The notes beneath the pieces were generated by a model. That model was given only the letters and a program-made list of their open reading frames with translations, did not search any database and was not told the DNA's origin. Positions 33,864 to 41,916 of a DNA stretch of 64,000 nt are shown here, piece by piece; the first letter of the stretch is position 1, and every line of letters begins with the position of its first letter. Source of the DNA: an uncultured Porphyromonadaceae bacterium (GTDB lineage Bacteria; Bacteroidota; Bacteroidia; Bacteroidales; Muribaculaceae). The position numbers and the translations under genes are program-made. The stretch covers positions 1 through 64,000 of the forward strand of contig CALKRW010000031.1 in assembly GCA_937989585.1 (NCBI GenBank), given 5' to 3'.

Positions 33864-34823
33864 TTATTGAATTAAACTGCAAATCCGATCCATATCATCA
33901 AAGTCATACCTTTGGTCAATTGGAATTGGAATAATTTCGTTCATGAGTCTGTATTCTATATCGGAATTATCGCACCACTCCCTGACATTAGGCCAATAAG
34001 TCGCGACAAAAACTTTATTTTCTATAAGCTTATCTCTAAGTAAAGCATCCGACGTCCTATATGGGTATACCATGGGGCATATAAACTCTGACATATCAGG
34101 TATATTTAAGTTATTGACATGTCCAAGTTCCCTATGTACATATCTAAAGTTATTTCTCCGAATTTTTAAAATTTCATCAAAATCAATTGATTGCAAAATC
34201 TTCTTCGTTAAAAAAGACATTGATTTCATTGGAGAGACAGACAGAACCTGTGAATTTTCTCGAAATTCTCTATACCCTGACTCAGGGCCACAATCTATCC
34301 TTCTTAGTAAAAAAAGGCTACGATCAGTCGAATAATCTTGCTCTAACTTATATTTTCTTTCTTCAGTTGTATATGCGATACCTCCATCTGGAACACCAAC
34401 GAATTTCCTAGGGCTATATATGGCTTTTGCCCCAGTTATTTCCGGAGCGAATAAAGCCTGCGCGTTGTCAATAATAAGTTTACTACCCAATTTTTGAAAT
34501 AGCACTTCAGCATAAGAGTCTTTTATTCCGAAATAATTATTTGCAATTAGATATTCGTTTTTATTTAAATTCGGAATATTAGCAATCTCAAGATTTTCAT
34601 TAATGTGATAAAACTTATATTCTATGCCTAGCCGCTGTAAAGGTTCGATTATAACATCACATGTGAAATAAGGGATATAAACTGTTTTGACCTTATCACC
34701 CAACTGGCGAAGTATAAACTCCAAAGCATGTCTTCCAGAATTGAATGCAGGACAATTCGCATGTGGAAATTCATTATTTCGACGTTGTAATTCGAGTTCA
34801 AAATAGCCCCCTATTTCCTTCAT
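33864..34823 (-). CDS. Divergent DegT-like PLP enzyme, copy 2
   Basis: A 319-residue relative of the gene at 12920-13888. NSGRHALEFILRQL, LIIDNAQALFAPEI, and YSPRKFVGVPDGG with Lys140 as likely Schiff-base residue follow the aminotransferase outline, with the PLP-ring Asp in IIDNAQ. The C-terminus again has IPIPIDQRYD. It is shorter than true sugar aminotransferases of about 370-410 residues and lacks their usual C-terminal arm, so another PLP reaction is possible. It overlaps the upstream ATP-grasp gene by 4 bp and lies 6 bp from the next. Confidence 0.76.
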   Translation of the reverse strand: MKEIGGYFELELQRRNNEFPHANCPAFNSGRHALEFILRQLGDKVKTVYIPYFTCDVIIEPLQRLGIEYKFYHINENLEIANIPNLNKNEYLIANNYFGIKDSYAEVLFQKLGSKLIIDNAQALFAPEITGAKAIYSPRKFVGVPDGGIAYTTEERKYKLEQDYSTDRSLFLLRRIDCGPESGYREFRENSQVLSVSPMKSMSFLTKKILQSIDFDEILKIRRNNFRYVHRELGHVNNLNIPDMSEFICPMVYPYRTSDALLRDKLIENKVFVATYWPNVREWCDNSDIEYRLMNEIIPIPIDQRYDFDDMDRICSLIQ

Positions 34824-36034
34824 TTCAGAACAATTTTAATCAAGTTGGATAATCTCGATTGAATATCTGCCATAGTTTTCTCATCAGGGAAGCGCATAAA
34901 CACAATACCGAGAGCTTTGCCAGCCCCATCAAATTTTTCCACGATATCTCCCGGCTTCTTATAATGCACTCTGCGATAAATGAATGGCTCGAGTTCGCTT
35001 GAATAAGCGACGTTTTCATAAATTCCGTCCGAAAGGCTATGTAGCACGTATGTCATATAACATCCCTTGGGCTTGCGAGGGTTTAAGTTTATTGGGACAC
35101 CCATTGCAGCCAAGACATTAGCCTTAATTAGGTCGATTCCAAAAGCGTCAGAGAGTTGAATAGGGATCATGTTTCCACCGGCCCTGGGGCCTAATTCAAG
35201 GAAATGAACATTGCTATTATCATCAAGAATTATTTCAACGTTCATTTCACCTGTTTTAATACTCAATATATCAATGAGACGTTGAAGTTCTCCCCTTATT
35301 GCGCTTTCCTGCGAGGGCGTGATACCAGAAGGTAATCTTTTACCAATAGGTATCAAAGCCTTACCATCATTCTCACGCATACATGCCATTTGTCCGAGCA
35401 AGATAATTTTGCCTTCTTCAATAAAAATGTCACCACCAATGACATAAGGGAAACCTCTTTGGATATATTCTTCAGCAATAAGTATTTTGTTGCGGGAATA
35501 CTCGTCTGCGTGTGCTATAGCCTGCTTTAAGTTATCCAGATTATTGAGAAAAGTAACGCCTTTAGACCCTGACGAATCGGTGGGTTTAATGACTATCGGG
35601 AATTTTAATTTTGAAAGTTCCTTACTTAACTCGTCTATGGCAATTTCAGGCGAAAAAGTGATGGATGCAGGACAGGCAAAATCATTATCCTTAAGGAACT
35701 TACGGAACTCATGCTTAACGCCTAAAATCTCAATGGATCTTGCTGGATTTGATGGCAATCCGAGGCGTTCGCATACAATGGCGGCCGGAAGCGCTGCCGG
35801 ATCGGAAGCATAAGCGAGAATGCCTTTAGCTTTCTCCTCTTTGGCTATTCGATAAACTGCTTCTATATCAGTAGTACTTTCGGAATACCATTTATCGGCA
35901 ACAAACTGCCCGGGATTATCCGTAAGATAATCAATCAGTACCGTTCTATATCCAAGCTCTCTGGCCTTTTCTATGACGGGAACTTGTTGCCGTGATCCGC
36001 CAAGGAGTAATATGGTCTTTTTCTCGCTTGTCAT
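34820..36034 (-). CDS. ATP-grasp ligase, copy 3
   Basis: A 404-residue ATP-grasp protein, more canonical than the other two. KKTILLLGGSRQQVPVIEKA opens it, FPIVIKPTDSSGSKGVTFL is the ATP loop, and NVHFLELGPRAGGNMIPIQL carries the metal-binding Glu and the P-R-x-G-G-N motif. The family includes PurK/PurT-like and amino acid ligases. It starts 4 bp inside the VioA-like aminotransferase gene, so it is translationally coupled to it and probably acts on its product, the amino group of a dTDP-4-amino sugar. Confidence 0.87.
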   Translation of the reverse strand: MTSEKKTILLLGGSRQQVPVIEKARELGYRTVLIDYLTDNPGQFVADKWYSESTTDIEAVYRIAKEEKAKGILAYASDPAALPAAIVCERLGLPSNPARSIEILGVKHEFRKFLKDNDFACPASITFSPEIAIDELSKELSKLKFPIVIKPTDSSGSKGVTFLNNLDNLKQAIAHADEYSRNKILIAEEYIQRGFPYVIGGDIFIEEGKIILLGQMACMRENDGKALIPIGKRLPSGITPSQESAIRGELQRLIDILSIKTGEMNVEIILDDNSNVHFLELGPRAGGNMIPIQLSDAFGIDLIKANVLAAMGVPINLNPRKPKGCYMTYVLHSLSDGIYENVAYSSELEPFIYRRVHYKKPGDIVEKFDGAGKALGIVFMRFPDEKTMADIQSRLSNLIKIVLK

Positions 36035-37137
36035 TTGAAGAATTTTAATACCCGCTCAATATCATCCTCACTCAAAGCATGATGCATGGGCAGGCAAAGG
36101 ACAGTATCGGCAAGTTTATAAGCTTCAGGAAGATTTTCTTTTGTTGCCGACGGTAATCCTCGGTATGTAGAAAATTCAGAAATCAGAGGATAGAAATAAC
36201 GGCGCCCAAGAACGTTCGCTTCTTTCATCTCAAAATATAGCTCGTCGCGGGTCTTACCGAATTTCTCTGCATCAATAAAGATGGGGAAATAGCTGTAGTT
36301 GTGACGAACGCCAGGCATATCATCGAAATATGTTATACCCGGTACATCACGGAGTGCTTCGCGATAACGCTGCGCTACTTTTTGACGAGCCTCTATGGCC
36401 GCGTCAACCTGACGGAGATTAAGGATACCATAAGCGGCTCTCATTTCATCCATTTTAGAATTAATGCCCGGCGCGACAACTGTTGTTTCTCCGGCAAAAC
36501 CAAAATTCTTGAGATAGTCAATGCGCCGCTTTGTCTTCTCATCATGCATTACCAGTGCGCCGCCTTCGATTGTATTATATACTTTTGTAGCATGGAAAGA
36601 GAGTGTCGACATATCACCGGCATTCAATATCGATTCCCCGTCGACTTCTACACCAAATGCGTGTGCAGCATCATAAATTACTTTTAACCCATACTTATCT
36701 GCAATCTCTTGTATTGCCTTTGTGTCACATGGTTTTCCATAGCAGTGAACCGGCATGATTGCTGTAGTTTTTGGGGTAATAGCTGCTTCAATCTTATTAG
36801 GATCGAGTCCGCAGTTCGAAGGGTCAACATCGACAAATACAGGCTTGATTCCATTCCACCAAAGCGAATGGGTAGTTGCTACAAAACTATACGGAGTCGT
36901 GATAACTTCTCCAGTAATGCGCAAAGCCTGAAGCGCGGTTATGAGGGGTAATGTTCCGTTTGTGAACAGGCTTATATAAGGTACTTTTAGATATTCGGCC
37001 AATTCTTTTTCAAGCTGTTTATGGAAACGGCCATTGTTAGTTATCCACTTGCTTTCCCAAATTTCCTTTAAAAGAGAGTTAAACTCTTCTAAATCCGGGA
37101 GCAGAGGAGATGTGACAGTGATTTGTTTATTATCCAT
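36031..37137 (-). CDS. vioA: VioA-like dTDP-4-amino-4,6-dideoxyglucose aminotransferase
   Basis: A 368-residue DegT-family enzyme. TSPLLPDLEEFNSLLKEIWE and WITNNGRFHKQLEKELAEYL match VioA, which makes dTDP-viosamine (Qui4N) from dTDP-4-keto-6-deoxyglucose. VIYDAAHAFGV holds the PLP-ring Asp; FHATKVYNTIEGGAL has Lys185. RmlA and RmlB, which make its substrate, are encoded immediately upstream, while rmlC and rmlD are absent, so the branch leads to a 4-amino sugar rather than rhamnose. Fuc4N aminotransferases are the main alternative. Confidence 0.85.
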   Translation of the reverse strand: MDNKQITVTSPLLPDLEEFNSLLKEIWESKWITNNGRFHKQLEKELAEYLKVPYISLFTNGTLPLITALQALRITGEVITTPYSFVATTHSLWWNGIKPVFVDVDPSNCGLDPNKIEAAITPKTTAIMPVHCYGKPCDTKAIQEIADKYGLKVIYDAAHAFGVEVDGESILNAGDMSTLSFHATKVYNTIEGGALVMHDEKTKRRIDYLKNFGFAGETTVVAPGINSKMDEMRAAYGILNLRQVDAAIEARQKVAQRYREALRDVPGITYFDDMPGVRHNYSYFPIFIDAEKFGKTRDELYFEMKEANVLGRRYFYPLISEFSTYRGLPSATKENLPEAYKLADTVLCLPMHHALSEDDIERVLKFFK

Positions 37138-37149
37138 CTTATTTTTCTA

Positions 37150-38283
37150 CTATCTATTTTTGTACATTTCTTCGTAGTAGCGTTCGTAGTCACCGGAGGT
37201 GATGTTGTCCATCCAGTCCTGATGGTCGAGGTACCAGCGGACGGTCTTTTCGATGCCCTCCTCGAACTGTAGGGAGGGTTCCCAGCCGAGTTCCGATTGG
37301 AGTTTACGTGAGTCGATGGCGTAACGCATGTCGTGACCCAAACGGTCGGTGACGTAGGTTATAAGTTCGAGACTCTTACCTTCAGAATTACCGAGTAGAC
37401 GATCTACGGTCTTGATGATGACCTTGATGAGTTCAATGTTCTTCCACTCGTTGAAACCGCCGATGTTATATGTCTCGGCCACTTTGCCTTTATGGAAGAT
37501 GAGGTCAATGGCTCGGGCGTGATCTTCTACGAAAAGCCAGTCACGAACGTTATCTCCCTTGCCGTATACAGGTAGCGGTTTGCCGTGGCGAATATTGTTG
37601 ATGAACAGCGGAATCAGTTTCTCGGGGAACTGATAAGGGCCATAATTGTTCGAACAGTTAGTCACAAGCGTCGGCATTCTGTAAGTATCGTGATAAGCAC
37701 GCACAAAGTGGTCGCTCGAGGCTTTCGATGCTGAGTACGGTGAATGAGGATTATATTTTGTCGTCTCGAGGAAGAACTCTGTGCCATAAGCCATATCATC
37801 CTCGCTAGAGGCCTTGGTGGTGAAGGGTGCCGGCACGCCCTCGGGATGGGTCAGTTCGAGCGCTCCGTAAACCTCGTCTGTCGAGATGTGGTAGAAAAGT
37901 TTCCCTTCGTATTTCTCGGGAAGCGATTCCCAATATTCCTTGGCAACCTGAAGAAGTGCGAGAGTGCCCATCACATTTGTGCGGGCGAATGTGAACGGAT
38001 CTTTTATCGAGCGGTCGACATGGCTCTCGGCTGCAAGGTGGATTATGCCGTCAATCTTATGCTCACGGATTATACGGCGCATGTCGTCAAGGTCTGCGAT
38101 GTCGGCTTTGACAAAGGTATAGTTCGGTTTGTCCTCGACATCCCTGAGGTTCGCGAGATTGCCGGCATAAGTGAGTTTATCGAGATTGACGATATTGTAT
38201 TCGGGATACTTGTTCACGAACAGACGCACAACATGTGAGCCAATAAACCCGGCACCACCGGTGATTAGTATATTACGCTTCAT
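37150..38283 (-). CDS. rmlB: dTDP-glucose 4,6-dehydratase
   Basis: A 377-residue enzyme converting dTDP-glucose to dTDP-4-keto-6-deoxyglucose. ILITGGAGFIGSHVVRLF, LDKLTYAGNLANL, HLAAESHVDRSI, ISTDEVYG and YSASKASSDHFVRAY are all diagnostic, as is NNYGPYQFPEKLIP. A short extra segment (PAPFTTKASSEDDMAYGTEF) separates the STDEVYG motif from the Tyr-x3-Lys, as in other Bacteroidales RmlB. It overlaps rmlA by 11 bp. Confidence 0.97.
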   Translation of the reverse strand: MKRNILITGGAGFIGSHVVRLFVNKYPEYNIVNLDKLTYAGNLANLRDVEDKPNYTFVKADIADLDDMRRIIREHKIDGIIHLAAESHVDRSIKDPFTFARTNVMGTLALLQVAKEYWESLPEKYEGKLFYHISTDEVYGALELTHPEGVPAPFTTKASSEDDMAYGTEFFLETTKYNPHSPYSASKASSDHFVRAYHDTYRMPTLVTNCSNNYGPYQFPEKLIPLFINNIRHGKPLPVYGKGDNVRDWLFVEDHARAIDLIFHKGKVAETYNIGGFNEWKNIELIKVIIKTVDRLLGNSEGKSLELITYVTDRLGHDMRYAIDSRKLQSELGWEPSLQFEEGIEKTVRWYLDHQDWMDNITSGDYERYYEEMYKNR

Positions 38284-39184
38284 GTTTTTTCTTTAACCTC
38301 TTGCGATTGACCTCTTCAATTACCTGAAGCAGGTATTGTCCATATTGATTTTTAAGCATCGGTGCTGCAATCTCCCTCATTTTCTCTTCAGATATCCATC
38401 CTTTGCGATATGCGATACCTTCAAGACATGCTACCTTAAGACCCTGGCGATTCTCTATAGTTTCAATGTAGTTTGATGCATCGGCCAATGATTCATGAGT
38501 TCCGGTGTCAAGCCATGCGAATCCTCTGCCAAGAAGTTGAATATTGAGTTTGCCCTCTTCAAGGTATGACTGATTCAAAGTAGTTATCTCCAATTCCCCA
38601 CGTGCTGAAGGTTTGATTTCTTTAGCCTTTCGGACAACAGAATTAGGATAGAAATAAAGACCTACTACCGCGTGATTGGATTTTGGATGTTCCGGTTTTT
38701 CTTCTATGGAGATACATTTGCCGTTAGCATCAAATTCCGCCACACCATATCTTTCAGGATCCTTGACCCAATAACCGAATACAGTGGCTTCATCTTTCTC
38801 TTCAGCATCTTCAATTGCTTTTTCCAACTTGGGAATGAAGTAACTCCCATGAAAGATATTATCTCCAAGAATCATGCATGTCGCATCATCCCCTATAAAT
38901 TCTTCACCAAGAATAAATGCCTGGGCCAAACCATCTGGAGAAGGCTGCACTTTGTATGAAAAGCGAACTCCAAAATTACTGCCGTCGCCAAGCAGTTCTT
39001 CGAACATCGGCAAATCTCTCGGTGTGGAAATGATGAGAATATCACGAATACCAGCCAACATCAAAGTCGAGATTGGGTAATATATCATCGGCTTGTCATA
39101 TATTGGCAACATTTGCTTGCTTACACCTTTAGTAATCGGATAAAGCCGTGTGCCGGAGCCACCTGCAAGGACTATACCTTTCAT
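38273..39184 (-). CDS. rmlA: Glucose-1-phosphate thymidylyltransferase
   Basis: A 303-residue nucleotidyltransferase: GIVLAGGSGTRLYPITKGVS with KQMLPIYDKPMIYYP is the RmlA signature, followed by ILGDNIFHGS and FAWLDTGTHESL. It makes dTDP-glucose, the entry to the amino-sugar branch. About 130 bp without visible features separates it from the unassigned gene upstream. Confidence 0.97.
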   Translation of the reverse strand: MKGIVLAGGSGTRLYPITKGVSKQMLPIYDKPMIYYPISTLMLAGIRDILIISTPRDLPMFEELLGDGSNFGVRFSYKVQPSPDGLAQAFILGEEFIGDDATCMILGDNIFHGSYFIPKLEKAIEDAEEKDEATVFGYWVKDPERYGVAEFDANGKCISIEEKPEHPKSNHAVVGLYFYPNSVVRKAKEIKPSARGELEITTLNQSYLEEGKLNIQLLGRGFAWLDTGTHESLADASNYIETIENRQGLKVACLEGIAYRKGWISEEKMREIAAPMLKNQYGQYLLQVIEEVNRKRLKKKHEA

Positions 39185-39312
39185 GTATGTTACTTATTAA
39201 GATGATTATTTTTGAATAGCACCGACGGACATTACCTGATTCAATTATACATTGTAGAAATATGTATTACATGATTCTAATGATAAAAGAATCCTATTGA
39301 ATCTTAATTTGG

Positions 39313-40128
39313 TTATGCATCTTTACGGGTCTCAAACGCTAATGCCAACTGATATGCCTTAAGGTCAAAATCGTTTAGGTCTTTGCGTTTGACTAATTCG
39401 TTCAGGACGTCGACATCTAGTTTCTTCATTTCCCTCGAACTCAATACCGATGGGAACAGACTGCGAACAAACTGTCTGTATGCAGTCAGTATCTTTGTGC
39501 TGACAGTAGAATACTGAGTTATTTTGTTCTTTTCAAACCATGCTTCTTTTGCCACAGTACAATCTCCAACGAAATATGAATCTACATTGTCCCTCATGAT
39601 TAGAGCAAGGCGCTTATATCGTTCGTAAGTGTCCGTTTCTGGGAATGATTTATATTTCATCAGGGTGCTTACCCAAATTTCGCGTAAATTGTTAAATGTC
39701 TGAGATGTGGCAGTTGATATTGTACGCATCGTATGCATAGAATCCGAAAGCATACCATAAACATCACTTTCCTCGATTGTCTTGTCACCTGACTTCCAAG
39801 AGCGTAGAAGTCGGTCACGCTGCTTCTCCAAAAGAGAAGCATCCGGAAATCGGCAAAATCCTATCGTATGAAGGAGTGAATAGTAATCTGTAAGACTTGA
39901 GATATCATTAACTGTACAGTTAGGTAATATCTTTGCTATCTTATCACAAGTACGGCGTATCTCGCCACGTACCTCTATTTCCTCGACAGTCGGCTTATGC
40001 CCGTCAATCGTAGTCAGACCGATAAATTGACCTTTCATTATGAGGTAGTGTGAATACGCCCTTATAGATTCCATATCAGTTGTACCGTAAATCCTCAATT
40101 CTGTTGATTTAACTTGGCGATCGTCCAC
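39313..40128 (-). CDS. Unassigned protein in the upxZ position, 2 of 2
   Basis: A predicted mostly helical, soluble protein of 271 residues (from a GTG at 40128). The frame overlaps the upstream gene by 34 bp; an ATG at 40074 (MESIRAYSHYLI) would remove the overlap and give 253 residues, and is my preferred start. No motif is recognised. In well-studied Bacteroides capsule loci the slot after upxY holds upxZ, a short inhibitor of competing UpxY proteins; this protein is considerably longer than the roughly 160-residue UpxZ. A regulatory role is inferred from position only. Confidence 0.6.
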   Translation of the reverse strand: MDDRQVKSTELRIYGTTDMESIRAYSHYLIMKGQFIGLTTIDGHKPTVEEIEVRGEIRRTCDKIAKILPNCTVNDISSLTDYYSLLHTIGFCRFPDASLLEKQRDRLLRSWKSGDKTIEESDVYGMLSDSMHTMRTISTATSQTFNNLREIWVSTLMKYKSFPETDTYERYKRLALIMRDNVDSYFVGDCTVAKEAWFEKNKITQYSTVSTKILTAYRQFVRSLFPSVLSSREMKKLDVDVLNELVKRKDLNDFDLKAYQLALAFETRKDA

Positions 40129-40862
40129 TCAGGAACTCTGATTACTTTCCTCTGTCCAAGTTCTGCAACTTCAGTTAATAGTCTGAGCGATTCGTGGTTG
40201 CAGACATTGCGTTCAAGCATATCCAGAGCAATATCAACATACTCTATCAGAATCTCGCGTTCAGCTATATCAGTGTAGTGGCTGTATCGTTTTATAAGTT
40301 CAGCAAGCTCATCGGGTGAATACTCCTTTGTCCTGTCAGGATAAATCTTTTCAGTATCCGTTTCTACCGGACATGAGAATATAAAGGACATATTATCAAG
40401 TTCATTAGTGTATGTGGCATTGCAATAGTCTATCTTAAGCTGTTCATCTGTGGTTGCCGGTTTGCGACTTTGCAATTCTCTTACAATCTGACCTTCGTAG
40501 TAATATGTCATGTGCTCTCGACCTTCATTTAACCTTTCCTGATGGCGAATCGGCCACTGACGGTAGAGTTTATGAAGTTCATCGATAGTCATCGTAGTGA
40601 GGTCTGTCGATACAGTATTACCTTTCTGTATCTCATAAAGGTCATCCTGAGATTTGATGCTGCCTCTCGATGCCAGTTCGCTGACAACCGTTTTAAGCCT
40701 GCTGGCACACATCCGGGCAAACGAGATATGTTCCTTATCCAGTATCGTACAGGCATAATCTCCAACTTCCGACAATATCTGTCCGATAGTAATCAGCTCC
40801 TTTGTCGGCGACACTGCCGAAACCTTATAGTTCATGATTCTTGACGGAAGCGCTAAAACCAT
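40095..40862 (-). CDS. Unassigned protein in the upxZ position, 1 of 2
   Basis: A 255-residue predicted helical protein starting 9 bp after upxY ends, so it is cotranscribed with it. The charged middle includes TIDELHKLYRQWPIRHQERL and YSPDELAELIKRYSHYTDIA. No signal peptide, membrane segment or catalytic motif is seen. Like its neighbour it occupies the place where UpxZ is normally encoded, and could be a diverged antiterminator partner. I recognise no family. Confidence 0.62.
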   Translation of the reverse strand: MVLALPSRIMNYKVSAVSPTKELITIGQILSEVGDYACTILDKEHISFARMCASRLKTVVSELASRGSIKSQDDLYEIQKGNTVSTDLTTMTIDELHKLYRQWPIRHQERLNEGREHMTYYYEGQIVRELQSRKPATTDEQLKIDYCNATYTNELDNMSFIFSCPVETDTEKIYPDRTKEYSPDELAELIKRYSHYTDIAEREILIEYVDIALDMLERNVCNHESLRLLTEVAELGQRKVIRVPEWTIAKLNQQN

Positions 40863-40871
40863 TTCTTGAAG

Positions 40872-41414
40872 CTATTTGACAATCTGGATATAATCTGGTT
40901 CAACTTCCACGGCGGCGGTTATGAGACCGGGCAGTTCCACTATGAGACGGCGTTTTCTCATGCCCTTGACAGATAAGAGGCGACCTTCGTACTGGTCAAG
41001 CATACCGCCCATGATGCGGACTTTCTTGCCGTACATTGTTTTAGTAATTTCGCCGGGCTTATAATATAGAGGTGTTTCCGTGTTGTTGACTGCGAAGATG
41101 AATCTATCCATTTCCTCATTGCGAACGACCATCGGCTCGTTTTTAGTCTTGCCGAAAAGGTAACGGAATTGTAGGGTTGGAAACTTTGCTACATAAGTAT
41201 CAAGGATTTCTCTTGCCTCGTGAACGAACAATAAGTCTTGAATTACGGGAACATTCCGTCTTTGTCTACGGCCACCGATAGTCATTACCATCTGAGTCAT
41301 CGGAGTGAACACTTCCAGACCCGCATTCTCTAAATCATGTATAGCGAGAGTATTGGAATTTCTGCGCTTTAAATCACGCATCACGAACCACTGTTTTTCG
41401 GAAGAATCCATCAT
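40872..41414 (-). CDS. upxY: UpxY-family transcription antiterminator (NusG-like)
   Basis: A 180-residue NusG paralogue. The NGN domain starts KQWFVMRDLKRRNSNTLAIH with FTPMTQMVM and a PVIQDLLFVHE segment; a KOW-type end reads KKVRIMGGMLDQYEGRLLSV. UpxY proteins load on RNA polymerase in the leader of their own capsule operon and prevent premature termination. It is the first gene of the minus-strand operon, about 180 bp downstream of the invertible promoter segment, which fits the leader needed for its action. It marks the locus as a regulated Bacteroidales capsule. Confidence 0.93.
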   Translation of the reverse strand: MMDSSEKQWFVMRDLKRRNSNTLAIHDLENAGLEVFTPMTQMVMTIGGRRQRRNVPVIQDLLFVHEAREILDTYVAKFPTLQFRYLFGKTKNEPMVVRNEEMDRFIFAVNNTETPLYYKPGEITKTMYGKKVRIMGGMLDQYEGRLLSVKGMRKRRLIVELPGLITAAVEVEPDYIQIVK

Positions 41415-41595
41415 TGGTTTCTGTGACTTATTGGCAATTCTTCAAATCCTGCTCAAATTCAGAAGGCGCTGAAATTTAAGCAGTTCCAAAATTCTCTCCA
41501 AAAGAAAGAGGCTTTTCTAATGATTGATTCACCTCTTCGAGTTGCCATTGATCCATATATCGAACCTTTAGTGTTCTCGACCTTCAAACCGTCAG

Positions 41596-41618
41596 TTTCT
41601 TCGAGAGAAACTGACGCT
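41596..41618 (+). repeat. Left inverted repeat of the invertible promoter
   Basis: 23 bp, identical to the reverse complement of 41788-41810. The central CTTCGAGAG is the probable strand-exchange region. Confidence 0.85.
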
Positions 41619-41770
41619 ATAATTGAACTTACTGAGAGTCAGAGATAAACCATATAAATTATTTAATATTTGTAAAACATTTGTTTGAAGAATCAAGCCT
41701 TAGAGATAGAATTAGGAGCCTGTATATAAATTTTTATCCTCATAAACGCTGTTGTTTACAAGATTTTGAG

Positions 41771-41778
41771 TAACTTTG
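41771..41778 (+). promoter_or_regulatory. TAACTTTG, Bacteroidales -7 promoter element inside the invertible segment
   Basis: Exact match to the TAnnTTTG consensus, 10 bp from the right inverted repeat. A TTG lies 16 bp upstream (41752-41754), a little close for a standard -33 box. As placed it fires rightward toward the 3' end of the recombinase gene, which is not useful expression, hence the OFF call. Confidence 0.72.
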
Positions 41779-41787
41779 CAGTCTCAA

Positions 41788-41810
41788 AGCGTCAGTTTCT
41801 CTCGAAGAAA
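41788..41810 (-). repeat. Right inverted repeat of the invertible promoter
   Basis: 23 bp, the inverted partner of 41596-41618; sequence beyond the repeat differs, so the match ends sharply on both sides. Confidence 0.85.
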
Positions 41811-41879
41811 ATTGCGTTTTCGCTAAACAATCGCCCTATTAGTCATCCTACTCCCTATTTTGAATGAATAGAAGGGGCT

Positions 41880-41909
41880 TTTACCAGCAAAAATCCTTTA
41901 GCTGGTAAA
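41880..41909. terminator. Hairpin after the recombinase gene
   Basis: TTTACCAGC (41880-41888) pairs perfectly with GCTGGTAAA (41901-41909) around a 12-base loop, 8 bp beyond the recombinase stop and before the invertible segment. It could terminate the recombinase transcript, and also rightward transcripts from the OFF promoter, insulating the two units. Confidence 0.55.
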
Positions 41910-41916
41910 TACTCCT

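Larger units (their letters stand above)
41596..41810. promoter_or_regulatory. Invertible capsule promoter segment, OFF orientation
   Basis: A perfect 23-bp inverted repeat lies at 41596-41618 and 41788-41810, flanking 169 bp of AT-rich DNA between upxY and the recombinase gene. The left copy is itself inside a palindrome (GTCAGTTTC at 41591-41599 and GAAACTGAC at 41607-41615). The segment holds a TAACTTTG motif on the plus strand, directed away from upxY, and I found no TAnnTTTG on the minus strand. After inversion the motif would fall at about 41628-41635 on the minus strand, ready to transcribe upxY. Phase-variable capsule promoters with this layout are well known in Bacteroides. Confidence 0.85.

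Noticed and set aside
41415..41595. Second promoter for upxY outside the invertible segment
   Set aside because: No TAnnTTTG on the minus strand in this stretch, although weaker or non-standard promoters cannot be excluded.
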